A stretch of 64,000 nt of DNA. Source: Colwellia psychrerythraea 34H (GTDB taxonomy: Bacteria > Pseudomonadota > Gammaproteobacteria > Enterobacterales > Alteromonadaceae). The translations under genes and the position numbers were made by a program. This document shows, in pieces, positions 54,363-63,324 of the stretch. The stretch covers positions 2,790,001 to 2,854,000 of the forward strand of contig NC_003910.7 in the NCBI RefSeq assembly GCF_000012325.1, written 5' to 3'. Below the pieces are notes generated by a model. That model did no database searches. It saw only the letters and a program-made list of their open reading frames with translations, and had not been told where the DNA came from. Each line of letters starts with the position of its first letter. The stretch's first letter is position 1.

Positions 54363-54424
54363 TGCGTTAGCCTAATAAGTATCATGTTGTAATTGCGCAC
54401 ATAATACATAAACTCACACCAAAT

Positions 54425-54443
54425 GCAAATACTAATCATTATC
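54425..54443. promoter_or_regulatory. Fur-like box
   Basis: Matches 15 of 19 positions of GATAATGATAATCATTATC; the right half AATCATTATC is exact. It lies about 63 bases before the siderophore receptor start. Confidence 0.7.
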
Positions 54444-54654
54444 GTTACCACTACTTACTTGTACAGTACTAAATAGGAAGGTAGTTCTTAATTAAATTAC
54501 ATTTTTGCTGCATTACCTCCGCTTTTAATAGGTATTGTCATTGGACAACACTGAATCTGGTAACTATATTTATCGACTGAGCAAGGGAATAATTTTTTGT
54601 GCTTACCTGCCTAGATATTTCTCCATTTTTTATTTCAACAAAGGACTGATTAAT

Positions 54655-55710
54655 ATGAGTGAAAAGCCAATTTTAATTCTATTTCATGGTATGGGCGTTC
54701 ATACCGCAGATTCATTTAAAAAAGAGGTTGTTAGTGCTGCGAATAATGCTCTCGGGCGATATGAAGGATATGGCAACATTAAATTTGAAGACAAAGTAGA
54801 TATTGTCTCTATTGGTTATGACAAACACTTTGAACAAATAAGACAGCAGCTAGCAGATAACGCAAGCGGTATCACAGATGTGCTTAAAGCAAAGTTACCT
54901 GGTGTTAGTGATCCGAGCATTATCCAAGATTTACTCGATTTGGAGAGCTCACTAGGTGATGATAAGTTTGCTTATACCCATATCCTAGATGTTGTGTTAT
55001 ATATGACTGAAGTTGGTCAATATGTACGGGCACAAGTCAGTGAAGAAATTGTAAAAGTGATACATAACAACCATCACCGACCTATTCACGTATTATGTCA
55101 TTCATTAGGTACAGCCGTTGCACATGATGCGTTTAATCAAATTTATACCAATGATAATTCTCCATTACCCGCTCAGTTACATACCCTATCTTTCCCTATT
55201 ACTAGCTATTGGGCATTCGCTAACGTAAGCCGACTTGTAACGTCATTTACAGGACTACCCTCACCATTTGATTCTGTGGTCAAACCTGGACACCAAGGCT
55301 TTATTTCGATGTTTTACAACATTAGGCATGTACTTGATCCCTTCACATTAAAGCCATTTAAGCGATTCGATCCAAATGGTAAAAAGAATTGGCTAACGCC
55401 AGATACATTTAAATATGATTACAAGCCGATTGTGACAACTAAAGTCAGCCGAAAAAATACGCATGACATTGCTGGTTATATTGAAGATCCTGATGTTTGC
55501 CATGACTTCTTCAATACCTTTTTTGATTTTTACCCTCCTGAAGAGATAAAAAAGGCCGGAGATAATCAGTTTAAAAATATTCAAGGAGATTACCTGAAAA
55601 TTAAAGAGTATGTTGAAAAGTTAGAACAATTGGATCTTGAAGGAATTACAGAATTTATAGGCATGATGAAATCCTTTACCGACTATATTAAGGAGCTCAA
55701 GGATGAGTAA
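54655..55710 (+). CDS. Alpha/beta hydrolase, cytoplasmic
   Basis: A protein of 351 residues. It begins KPILILFHGMGVHT (oxyanion region HGMG) and the nucleophile elbow is CHSLG with Ser150. A His near residue 274 (NTHDIAGY) is a candidate for the triad. No signal peptide. The fold is that of lipases and esterases; the substrate is unknown. ATG at 54655 has AAGGA eight bases upstream; 40 codons of open frame before it have no good start. The next gene overlaps its end by eight bases, so the two probably work together. Confidence 0.75.
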   Translation: MSEKPILILFHGMGVHTADSFKKEVVSAANNALGRYEGYGNIKFEDKVDIVSIGYDKHFEQIRQQLADNASGITDVLKAKLPGVSDPSIIQDLLDLESSLGDDKFAYTHILDVVLYMTEVGQYVRAQVSEEIVKVIHNNHHRPIHVLCHSLGTAVAHDAFNQIYTNDNSPLPAQLHTLSFPITSYWAFANVSRLVTSFTGLPSPFDSVVKPGHQGFISMFYNIRHVLDPFTLKPFKRFDPNGKKNWLTPDTFKYDYKPIVTTKVSRKNTHDIAGYIEDPDVCHDFFNTFFDFYPPEEIKKAGDNQFKNIQGDYLKIKEYVEKLEQLDLEGITEFIGMMKSFTDYIKELKDE

Positions 55711-56728
55711 GATATTAATGCTATTGATACTCGGAGTGTTGATTAGTTTTAATGTCACCGCTGAAGAGTCTACTGAAAAAAATAATGATTGCTCATCGTT
55801 TAACACAAGCGAAACAACAATTTTTAAAGGGTCCTACTCAAGTGGTAAAATATATGGTGAAGCGCTTTGTCAATTTTATACTGGTCATGAACAAAGCCCA
55901 ACTTTCGAAGAATTAACCAGACTATCAAATGTTTGGCAAGCACAGTTACTATTAGAAAGTGCAGCTCTGATACAGTTAGTCCCTAACTTAGCAACCTATC
56001 CTAGTATATTAAACAATTCATTTATTAACGATTATCCAGTTACGACAGTAACAAGTAAAGGCAGTGATCAATTATCAATAAAAAATGAGAATACTGTCAT
56101 AAGGTCAGTCTTTAGTGATAGAAGTGCATGTGGGAATAGCTTTGGTAACAATATGAATTGTAGAGAAATAATCAGCAACTATACCTCTGTTGCTAATTTA
56201 CCCGCTGAGCCAATTAAAACGATACAAAGTGGTAATGCATTAAAGCAGTTAAATCTCTATTCTAAACAATGGCAAAACTATTACACCAAGGCGCGCTCAC
56301 AGACTTTCATTGATATTCTGTTGAATAGCTACCTTAACCGAAAAGACTATCAAAAAGGTCAACCTGTATCGCCACCAAGTGAACAATGGTTTGCATTGCA
56401 TCCTTCTATTGTCTTGGAGTATGTTGATGGCGCAACAGACGGAGAACAGTTTAAAGAGGCGTTAGTTGTTGAATGGTTTGGCTACAATAATTGGGATTCT
56501 TCACTGCCGTTAGGTGTCTCTTTGGTTACACTCTATTCAGATAGAGCATCGGTTGATGATGTTGGTCATGGTTTGATGTTCCATGTTGATAACAACTATT
56601 CTATTGGTGTGACAAAACATGATGATGAAGCAGGCATATTCATTACCGTTGATTTACTTAAACTATTTGAAGATAAGCAAAGTAATTATAAAAGACAGGT
56701 ATCAAAAATTAAGGAGTATTTGAATTAA
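55703..56728 (+). CDS. Exported protein of unknown function
   Basis: A protein of 341 residues with a signal peptide (about 1-20, FNVTA). The body is mixed helix and strand with several cysteines (CSSF, EALCQF, SACGNS, MNCRE) that could form periplasmic disulfides. It contains no motif I recognise. AAGGAG about six bases before the ATG lies inside the end of the hydrolase gene; the overlap suggests joint expression. The partner is cytoplasmic, which makes the pairing unusual. Confidence 0.65.
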   Translation: MSKILMLLILGVLISFNVTAEESTEKNNDCSSFNTSETTIFKGSYSSGKIYGEALCQFYTGHEQSPTFEELTRLSNVWQAQLLLESAALIQLVPNLATYPSILNNSFINDYPVTTVTSKGSDQLSIKNENTVIRSVFSDRSACGNSFGNNMNCREIISNYTSVANLPAEPIKTIQSGNALKQLNLYSKQWQNYYTKARSQTFIDILLNSYLNRKDYQKGQPVSPPSEQWFALHPSIVLEYVDGATDGEQFKEALVVEWFGYNNWDSSLPLGVSLVTLYSDRASVDDVGHGLMFHVDNNYSIGVTKHDDEAGIFITVDLLKLFEDKQSNYKRQVSKIKEYLN

Positions 56729-56779
56729 GGTTGTTGCTTAAGCAGTATTGACCTTTTCACAGATTAACTCATATCACGT

Positions 56780-56805
56780 ATGTTACTGATATACTTCAGT
56801 AACAT
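56780..56805. terminator. Hairpin between convergent genes
   Basis: ATGTTACTGA pairs with TCAGTAACAT around a 6-base loop. A second weak hairpin (AACTGA/TCAGGTT) follows near 56827. No long T run; a modest bidirectional terminator. Confidence 0.5.
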
Positions 56806-56862
56806 ATTAAAACGACAGACCTTAACTGACTATAATCAGGTTAGTTCTTGATATTACCGATA

Positions 56863-57504
56863 TCAATAAGCAACGGTAAAACGTTTTCTTTTATGTTTAA
56901 CTACCTCAGCTTCATCTAATAAAGCAATGGCAAAATCTTCCAGTGAAATAGTTGATTGTCCTTGTTCATCAACTAATAACTCATCAGATCCCGTTCGAAA
57001 TATTCCCGTACGCTCTCCTGGCACAATGACAGCCGGCGGACTTATATAACTCCAATCAACAGACTCATTTTCTTGGCAAAGTTTGTGCTGTGCTAGACAC
57101 GCCAAAGCGATATCACGCCAAGCTGTAGGCACTAAGTCAGTATCATCAACCACTAACATTCCATTGCTGTTCGGCACAGTTAAACTGGCTGCGCCTCCCA
57201 CCAATAACAAGCGTACTTTGGTTTGTGCAAGCCCTGATAATAACGCTTTTGCTGTGTCGACTAGTTGACTCTCTAACCCTTGCGGTGGCCGTGTAGCACT
57301 AATGATAAGGTCTTGTCCATCGCTCCACTTCACAACGTCATCGACATTATCAGCATGACCAATAACTACCTTCACCGACGAATCAAATTCATTAGCCCGA
57401 GCATTATTTCGCAACACGGCAGTTATCTCATGACCTCGCAATAACGCTTCAGTTATAACCCTATTACCCACATTACCCGTTGCACCAAAAACTGTAATTT
57501 TCAT
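56863..57504 (-). CDS. NAD(P)-binding reductase, NmrA/atypical SDR type
   Basis: A protein of 213 residues with the N-terminal dinucleotide motif KITVFGATGNVGNRVI. The rest follows the atypical SDR/NmrA-like pattern (VVIGHADNVDDV, ISATRPP, LLLVGGAASL), like small NADPH-binding reductases related to BVR-B and YwnB. There is no Tyr-x-x-x-Lys active site. The substrate is unknown. It is divergent from the N-acetyltransferase gene; the shared region holds two large operator-like repeats. Confidence 0.85.
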   Translation of the reverse strand: MKITVFGATGNVGNRVITEALLRGHEITAVLRNNARANEFDSSVKVVIGHADNVDDVVKWSDGQDLIISATRPPQGLESQLVDTAKALLSGLAQTKVRLLLVGGAASLTVPNSNGMLVVDDTDLVPTAWRDIALACLAQHKLCQENESVDWSYISPPAVIVPGERTGIFRTGSDELLVDEQGQSTISLEDFAIALLDEAEVVKHKRKRFTVAY

Positions 57505-57579
57505 TTGTAATACCTTTTATTAAGTTTAGCTTGTTATCGATTTGATAACGCCAGTCTACAAACAAGTTTTGATAACAGC

Positions 57580-57596
57580 ATTAACCTAGGTTTAGT
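57580..57596. promoter_or_regulatory. Operator-like site 1, centre AACCTAGGTT
   Basis: ATTAACCTAGGTTTAGT, whose exact reverse complement recurs at 57649-57665. Each copy is itself nearly palindromic around CCTAGG. The pair lies between two divergent genes and probably binds a dimeric regulator. Confidence 0.6.
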
Positions 57597-57648
57597 GTTT
57601 GAATAATATTAATCATTGGCAATATACTCACAACTAAATTACTTTTTG

Positions 57649-57665
57649 ACTAAACCTAGGTTAAT
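57649..57665. promoter_or_regulatory. Operator-like site 2, centre AACCTAGGTT
   Basis: ACTAAACCTAGGTTAAT, the exact reverse complement of site 1, with centres 69 bases apart. A TTGACT hexamer (57646-57651) overlaps its left edge and may be the -35 of the N-acetyltransferase promoter. Confidence 0.6.
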
Positions 57666-57738
57666 TACCTACGAGATTTTCTCGGTTAAACTTCACTTAT
57701 CAATTTATACCAAACGTATTAATTAAAGGAATGACAAC

Positions 57739-58560
57739 GTGAACAATACCCAAATAGCCCAATCCTATCTAGCCGACTTAACTCTTAACGAAAGTTCGTT
57801 AGATATCGACTTTTTAAATGAACTGCAAAGTAAACATATTGCACTATATAGTTTTAATAATCTTGCTGTAATATTGGGACAAGAGCTACCTTTAGACCCT
57901 GAGACGCTATTTAATAAAATTGTTGAAAAACGACGTGGCGGTTATTGTTTTGAACATAATAAGCTTGTATTTACCGTGTTATCTGAACTTGGTTTTGATG
58001 TACGTTTGTTGCTGGCTAAAGTGATTTATAACCAAGATGTTGACGTTGCCAGAACACATAGGGTGACACTACTTACGTTAGCAGGCGAAGATTATATTGT
58101 TGATGCTGGCTTTGGGCATTTAGGCGCTCGTTTTCCGGTAAAAATAGTGCCTGGCTTGATACAAGAACAAGGAGATGCTCAGTATCGTATTACCCAAAAT
58201 GTTAATGGCGATTACTGTTATCAAGTATTTAAAGATGGCGATTTCTTTACGCTATATACCTTTGATTTACATCACTATACCGAAGCAGATTGTTTATTAG
58301 GTCATTTCTACTCACATAAACATCCTAATGCAGCTTTTGTGAATAATTTAGTCATTTGTCGTAAGTTCTTCAATGATATTCAATCATTGCGAAATAATGA
58401 ATTTCATCATGTTATAAATGGTATTACACAAACAACTAAAATAACCAGTATTAAGCAATTACATCAATTATTAATTGATGTTTATCAACTCGATATTGAT
58501 ATTGCTATCTCTGAGTTTTTATTCAATAAGTTTGTTACACCCTTTCAGAATAAAGTTTGA
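57739..58560 (+). CDS. nat: Arylamine N-acetyltransferase
   Basis: A protein of 273 residues, normal length. The catalytic triad is visible: Cys70 in RRGGYCFEHN, His107 in ARTHRVTL and Asp122 in IVDAGFG, the same spacing as in Salmonella NAT (69/107/122). It moves acetyl from acetyl-CoA to arylamines and hydrazines. The start is GTG, with AAGGA eight bases upstream; the nearer ATG runs into a stop after three codons. The EamA exporter-like gene follows after 9 bases, and the Crp/Fnr gene is next, possibly one transcript. Confidence 0.92.
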   Translation: MNNTQIAQSYLADLTLNESSLDIDFLNELQSKHIALYSFNNLAVILGQELPLDPETLFNKIVEKRRGGYCFEHNKLVFTVLSELGFDVRLLLAKVIYNQDVDVARTHRVTLLTLAGEDYIVDAGFGHLGARFPVKIVPGLIQEQGDAQYRITQNVNGDYCYQVFKDGDFFTLYTFDLHHYTEADCLLGHFYSHKHPNAAFVNNLVICRKFFNDIQSLRNNEFHHVINGITQTTKITSIKQLHQLLIDVYQLDIDIAISEFLFNKFVTPFQNKV

Positions 58561-58569
58561 TAACAACAG

Positions 58570-59445
58570 ATGAAATCTACACTAATTGATAATTTTACTT
58601 TACTGCTTTGGGCTAGTTTAATGGCTTCTTCATTTGTCGTTTCAGAGCAATTACTCCCTTATGCTAATCCGATTGCAAGTACAGCATTAAGATTTATATT
58701 AGCAACGATATTGATGATGCCTTTTATTGGGCGAGCATCCATTAAACAATTGAACTACAAAATATTACTGCGTTATAGCGTCATCAGTTTATTTTTAGTT
58801 TTATTCTTTATTGGGTTATTTGAGGCACTAAAAACCACCAATGCAATGCGTACTTCGGTGATTTACACCCTGCTGCCTTTAATCAGCGTGGTACTAACTT
58901 ATATCGGTCTGAAGTTCGTAACACCTAACAAGCAAATTGCTGGTTTTTTGATTGGCACACTAGGTGCCATTTGGGTACTAGTAGCGTTTACACAAGGAAA
59001 ACTAGTATTGATAGAATGGCGACTAGGCGATAGCATATTTTTAGTCGCTTGCTGTTGTTTAGCTTTACACGTGATTTTAATTAAAAAGTGGGCAACTGAC
59101 GTTCCGCCAATGTTGGGAGCATTTTATATAATGCTACTAGGTAGCTTAATTTTATTACCTTTTTTAATTTTTTTTGGAGACTTAAATAATATAGCTTGGC
59201 ATGAAGATGAGTTCTGGAAAGTATTATTATATTTAACGTTATTTACCACAATCGCAACTTTTTTCTTACAGCAACATTTATTAAAAAAAGTGGGCCCTAA
59301 TCGCCTCTTAGGTTTCACTTATCTTATACCAAGTATTGTACTTATACCGCAAGGGCTAGCAAATATGTCTCAACTATACAGCGTGGTACCAGGAATAATG
59401 TTAACCTTTCTAGCACTTTATTTGATCTCCCCTAAACATCAGTAA
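58570..59445 (+). CDS. EamA-family (DMT) transporter
   Basis: A membrane protein of 291 residues with ten membrane segments in two EamA halves (about 5-135 and 150-285); the first half carries PIASTALRFILATILM and the second MLGAFYIMLLGSLILLP. It is a drug/metabolite transporter of unknown substrate, most likely an exporter. The gene starts nine bases after nat, which points to co-transcription and possibly export of acetylated compounds. Confidence 0.88.
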   Translation: MKSTLIDNFTLLLWASLMASSFVVSEQLLPYANPIASTALRFILATILMMPFIGRASIKQLNYKILLRYSVISLFLVLFFIGLFEALKTTNAMRTSVIYTLLPLISVVLTYIGLKFVTPNKQIAGFLIGTLGAIWVLVAFTQGKLVLIEWRLGDSIFLVACCCLALHVILIKKWATDVPPMLGAFYIMLLGSLILLPFLIFFGDLNNIAWHEDEFWKVLLYLTLFTTIATFFLQQHLLKKVGPNRLLGFTYLIPSIVLIPQGLANMSQLYSVVPGIMLTFLALYLISPKHQ

Positions 59446-59482
59446 TTATCTTTGGAACACAATAAATGGATAACGTAAATAC

Positions 59483-60073
59483 ATGAGCCTACAAATGCAT
59501 ATGGAAGACTTTATCCAATTTTTTTCAGGTAGCAACCTGAGTATTGATAAAGCTAATTTTGATCAGTTTGGTCTTAAGGCTAAAATCAAACACTATCAAA
59601 AAGGTCAGCTGTTAATTACTCAAGGACAACCCGCGCCTAAGCTGTTTTTTCTAATCAAAGGCATGGTTCGTTACATGAGTGTGTCTGCTACAGGCAAAGA
59701 ATTCACTCAGTCTTTCGCTTTTGCACCCGGTATTAGTGGTTCTACCCGAGCGATGACCAGAAACGCAAACGCCCTGTTTAGTATTGAAGCTTTAGATGAT
59801 GTGATTTGTTTGGAATTTGAATGGCATGTGTTTTTTGATCAAATGCAATCACAACCCGGATTTTTGGCCGCGTACAATCGTTTACTTGAAAACATGTTTA
59901 TAAAAAAAGAAGAACGTGAATTCGCTTTTGTACAACAAAGTGCTGAGCAGCGATATTTAACTTTTTTAGATATGAATCCACAACTACGTGACAAAATATC
60001 ACTTAAAATGATCGCCTCACATATTGGTATTACCCCAATAGCACTAAGTCGTATTCGAAATAAACTCAAATAG
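59483..60073 (+). CDS. Crp/Fnr-family regulator
   Basis: A protein of 196 residues with a cyclic-nucleotide-binding fold (about 20-130; YQKGQLLITQGQPAPKLFFLIKGMVRY) and a short C-terminal helix-turn-helix (KISLKMIASHIGITPIALSRIRNKLK). No cysteine set for an iron-sulphur cluster is visible at the N-terminus, so it is not a classical Fnr. It lies after the EamA gene by 37 bases and may regulate this group, including through the AACCTAGGTT sites. The start has no strong ribosome site; the second in-frame ATG is five codons in. Confidence 0.85.
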   Translation: MSLQMHMEDFIQFFSGSNLSIDKANFDQFGLKAKIKHYQKGQLLITQGQPAPKLFFLIKGMVRYMSVSATGKEFTQSFAFAPGISGSTRAMTRNANALFSIEALDDVICLEFEWHVFFDQMQSQPGFLAAYNRLLENMFIKKEEREFAFVQQSAEQRYLTFLDMNPQLRDKISLKMIASHIGITPIALSRIRNKLK

Positions 60074-60076
60074 ATG

Positions 60077-60111
60077 AACCTAGCTTTATCCATTACAGTC
60101 AAAGCTAGGTT
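60077..60111 (+). terminator. Hairpin after the Crp/Fnr gene
   Basis: AACCTAGCTTT pairs perfectly with AAAGCTAGGTT around a 13-base loop, four bases after the stop. It lacks a following T run. Confidence 0.6.
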
Positions 60112-60213
60112 GATTACGGATGAGTTTGCAACGCCTTGAATTGAAATTGTTTAAGTACTTTTTAAACATACGTATTGATTGGCAACGGATGTATCTTCAT
60201 TACAATGCTATGT

Positions 60214-60603
60214 TTATAAAGAGGTAAGCCATTTATTGGCATCATCAATTGAGGTAGTGAAATTGTGTTTTACCCCTGCTCTGTCATAGCAGCGGCTCAT
60301 TTGAGTTTTTATTAACGATTCACCTTCAACATTCATCAATACTATCGCACAGGCTATTAGCCCTCTTGATCTTCTATTTATCAACGAGTTAATGAGTGCT
60401 TGTTCTGCTTCAGGAGTAAATAAGCTTAATTGATGCAGTGTGATCACTTGATTCCACTTTGATACTTCCAAAGTGTGGATGCAAGTCTCTAAAGCCTTTT
60501 CGTATTGTATTAGCAATTCTTCATTAAAAGGCCCTGTTGCATCTACTAGCAATAACTTGCCTTCAATTTTGACCTCAAATAAACCATGTTCCATGAAAAT
60601 CAT
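60214..60603 (-). CDS. SpoIIAA-like (STAS/SEC14-type) protein, second copy
   Basis: A soluble protein of about 129 residues. Strand-helix pattern LFEVKIEGKLLLVDATGPFNEELLIQYEKAL, then WNQVITLHQLSLF and a C-terminal DDANKWL fits the SpoIIAA-like family; compare 5001-5399. ATG at 60603 has AGG upstream; ATG at 60594 is an alternative. No operon partner. Function unknown. Confidence 0.62.
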   Translation of the reverse strand: MIFMEHGLFEVKIEGKLLLVDATGPFNEELLIQYEKALETCIHTLEVSKWNQVITLHQLSLFTPEAEQALINSLINRRSRGLIACAIVLMNVEGESLIKTQMSRCYDRAGVKHNFTTSIDDANKWLTSL

Positions 60604-60772
60604 TAAATAACCTATAATTTGATCCAAGATGTCCTGAATATTTTCAGTCTATTCAGGTCAATAATGCGAAGGTGGTTAACTTCAAAAAAGCACCATTTTT
60701 ATCGTCCTGAGATAACACTTAATACCATCACCATCACCCTTACCTATCATGCATTACGTCAATGTATCACGG

Positions 60773-62266
60773 TTAAACTTTAAATTGGCTTGTTAATGTT
60801 TGTAAATTATTAACATGGTCGTCTAGCTCATTGGCTTTCACTTCGATTTGATTGATAAGACCATTACTTTCTTGACCACTACTGACAATGCCATTGATAT
60901 TAACATCTAAAGAAGACGTCACATTACTTTGTTCTTGAACACTGGTGGAAATTTGTAATGACGTATCACTGATATCATCACTTGCTGAAATTATTTTTGT
61001 AATATATTCAACCGAATGCAGCATCATTTCAGTTGTTTCTTCTCCTTTGGTTTTACTGTTTTGTACAACCACTACCGCTGAGCTCGTTCCTTGTTGTAAT
61101 TCAGCAATCATTTGGCTGATCTCTTCGGTGCTTTGTTGAGTTCGGCTAGCTAAAGCTCTTACTTCATCGGCAACGACTGCAAAACCACGTCCTTGCTCTC
61201 CGGCACGCGCTGCTTCAATAGCCGCGTTAAGCGCTAACAAATTAGTTTGCTCTGCAATGGCTTTAATGACATCGATAACACCAACCATTTGATCAACCGT
61301 TGTGGCAAGTACACTTATCACTTGGCTGGCATTATCCAAGTCAGAAGAAAGTTCATTCACTGATAACATCGATTTATTAACAACTAGACCAACTTCATTA
61401 GCTTGCTCTTTTGCGTCAAATGCTGACTGTGATGATTGCTGAGATGTTAATGAAATATCTTTGGTACTGGCTGCCATTTCGGTGATAGCTGTCGCTAACA
61501 TGTCTATTTCAATATATTGTTTTTCAAATAATACGTTAGCCTCACTGACATCTGATTTTACTGCGCTTGATGTATCACTGATGACTTGGGTTGTGGTGAT
61601 TATAGTATTAATCATTGCTTGAGTTTTGTTAAAAAAATGATTGATTTGTCCCGCTAATTCACCCATTTCATCTTGAGTATTTATTTCTAATCGTTTAGTT
61701 AAGTCACCATCACCATGTGCAATATCTGTCACAGCGATAATCACTTTTTTTAACGGGTCAGTGACAATTATACGCGTAAGAATAAATAAAATAAGCACGA
61801 GTAAAACGTCCACTAATACCACACCGATGATGATTTGTATTAATGCAGCATTAATTTTAGTATTGATCGCTTGTTGATCAATACTAATCACAATATCACC
61901 CACAATAGTTTTTTCGTCATATTCATCATGAACCAGAGGTTGCTTTATCTCTGCTCCCTTTATACCTTGATTATGCTTGGTATATTTAACTTCACCGTCT
62001 ACTGTTTTTATTTCAATACCGTAAACATAAGGTGTTTCTAATTCAGATGACGCTATTTTGACTATCTGATCAGATAAATCCATCCATATAGCCGCGGGTA
62101 AATTCAGTTTTAATCTTTCTGACACTAAAGTAATACTTCTATTGGCTTCAACTAATAAAGAGGACTTTACAACTTTATAGTCATAAGCTCCTTTCGTAAT
62201 TAACACAATACTGACCAGAATGGTCGACATTACAATCAATCGAAATTTAATACTCAAGTTAGACAA
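60773..62266 (-). CDS. Methyl-accepting chemotaxis protein
   Basis: A chemoreceptor of 497 residues: membrane segment about 8-28, a periplasmic sensor of about 110 residues ([22 protein letters not shown] type sequence; function unknown), second membrane segment about 143-165, HAMP domain (about 168-220, [20 protein letters not shown]) and the signalling hairpin with [28 protein letters not shown]. It would feed CheA/CheW. The ligand is unknown. Complete, single gene. Confidence 0.95.
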   Translation of the reverse strand: MSNLSIKFRLIVMSTILVSIVLITKGAYDYKVVKSSLLVEANRSITLVSERLKLNLPAAIWMDLSDQIVKIASSELETPYVYGIEIKTVDGEVKYTKHNQGIKGAEIKQPLVHDEYDEKTIVGDIVISIDQQAINTKINAALIQIIIGVVLVDVLLVLILFILTRIIVTDPLKKVIIAVTDIAHGDGDLTKRLEINTQDEMGELAGQINHFFNKTQAMINTIITTTQVISDTSSAVKSDVSEANVLFEKQYIEIDMLATAITEMAASTKDISLTSQQSSQSAFDAKEQANEVGLVVNKSMLSVNELSSDLDNASQVISVLATTVDQMVGVIDVIKAIAEQTNLLALNAAIEAARAGEQGRGFAVVADEVRALASRTQQSTEEISQMIAELQQGTSSAVVVVQNSKTKGEETTEMMLHSVEYITKIISASDDISDTSLQISTSVQEQSNVTSSLDVNINGIVSSGQESNGLINQIEVKANELDDHVNNLQTLTSQFKV

Positions 62267-62690
62267 AATCTTGATAAGTTATTACTCCAAAGCTTAGTTT
62301 ATGACCATGTTATTAAGGTCATAGATAAATTTACCGTCATTATTTTAATATTTAAATGCTAATAACTCAGTTGTACACGACCGTGTGTTAATAGACATTA
62401 AACATAGTGAATTGCATTGCTAAGTGTTTTAGTGGCTTTAATAGAAACTAGAGCATCGATCGTGCTAGTAAAACCGGCTGAATCAGAAGTCACATAGGTA
62501 CTCATAAGTATTATGTTTGTATGTCAAATATCACTAATAAAGTAACGACTAACAATCGACAATTAGTATTAATCCAAAAGAATTAGGGCTTTAGTGCTAG
62601 TACTTCCGGTGAGGAAGGTTTAAGAGGTTATTGGAATAAGAGCTAAAATTAAGTCATCTAATATGATTTCTACCCCTGAGGAGATATTAG
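62267..62690. other. Intergenic, possible short frame only
   Basis: 424 bases between the chemoreceptor and the attC-like element. The only notable frame is a 35-codon leftward one at 62398-62505 (starting MSTYVTSDSAGF) without a good ribosome site and with no known family. In a cassette array, this is where a further cassette would have been; it looks empty or decayed. Confidence 0.4.
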
Positions 62691-62817
62691 ATTTAACAGC
62701 CAACGGGACAGCTCGGAGTAGACTTTAGAGTGATAATGTCCATTTAAATTGTTGGATATAATAAGCAACACTGGACATGAGCAACTGCTTTTGTCCTTGT
62801 TAAAAGACTTGTTAGAC
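62691..62817 (-). other. attC-like recombination site (integron cassette type)
   Basis: Read on the minus strand it opens with GTCTAAC (62817-62811, fits RYYYAAC) and closes with GTTAAAT (62697-62691, fits GTTRRRY). Between them are nested pairs: GGACA/TGTCC, GCTC/GAGC, ATGTCCA/TGGACAT and GTTG/CAAC, so the 127 bases fold back into one imperfect hairpin. The TAA stop of the DUF302 gene lies inside the first box, as in integron cassettes. Length is in the usual range for attC (about 57-141). No integrase gene is in the window. Confidence 0.6.
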
Positions 62818-63207
62818 GCTGACTACTTGGATGTCATGACGTGCTTTAATGTATGCAGGGTTATTATATGAAAGCCAAACTTTTTTTTCTGAATCTTCTG
62901 TAATTAGAACTTTTTGCGGGAGATCAATTGCTGCATTTTGAGCACACAGCATTAATGGGGTACCAATCTTAGGGTTACCAAAAATAATAACTTCCGTTGC
63001 CCTTAGTTCCAAATTCACATTAGAGGCATTTTTTTTATGATCAATTCTGGCAAATAGTGTTAACCCTTTATCCTTTATTATGGACTCAAACCTATCAGCA
63101 GTTTCTTTAGCTGAGTATTCACTTTCAAGTGTAATCAAGCTTTCTTCCGCACTAACATAAGAAGAAGCGACTAAGATAAAAATTGCAAAAGACATAACTC
63201 TAATCAT
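62812..63207 (-). CDS. DUF302-family exported protein
   Basis: A protein of 131 residues with a signal peptide (about 1-20, YVSA) and a DUF302 domain (about 30-130): SAKETADRFESIIKDKGLTLFARIDHKKNA, EVIIFGNPKIGTPLM, DLPQKVL and WLSYNNPAY are all typical. Its function is not established. It is likely periplasmic. Its stop codon is inside an attC-like site, so it resembles a gene cassette carried in an integron-like array. The gene upstream is of similar size and strand. Confidence 0.88.
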   Translation of the reverse strand: MIRVMSFAIFILVASSYVSAEESLITLESEYSAKETADRFESIIKDKGLTLFARIDHKKNASNVNLELRATEVIIFGNPKIGTPLMLCAQNAAIDLPQKVLITEDSEKKVWLSYNNPAYIKARHDIQVVSV

Positions 63208-63324
63208 AATTTTCCCTATTTATTATTTGATGCTGCTGAGATTAATCAATAAACGTCTAATGCCCAAATAAAGGACTCAGTAATAAGTTGGCTATAACAT
63301 TAAGACTCGAAGCCTAGCAAATTG

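Noticed and set aside
62398..62505. 35-codon leftward frame (MSTYVTSDSAGF...)
   Set aside because: Too short, no ribosome site, no known family; mentioned only in the intergenic entry.
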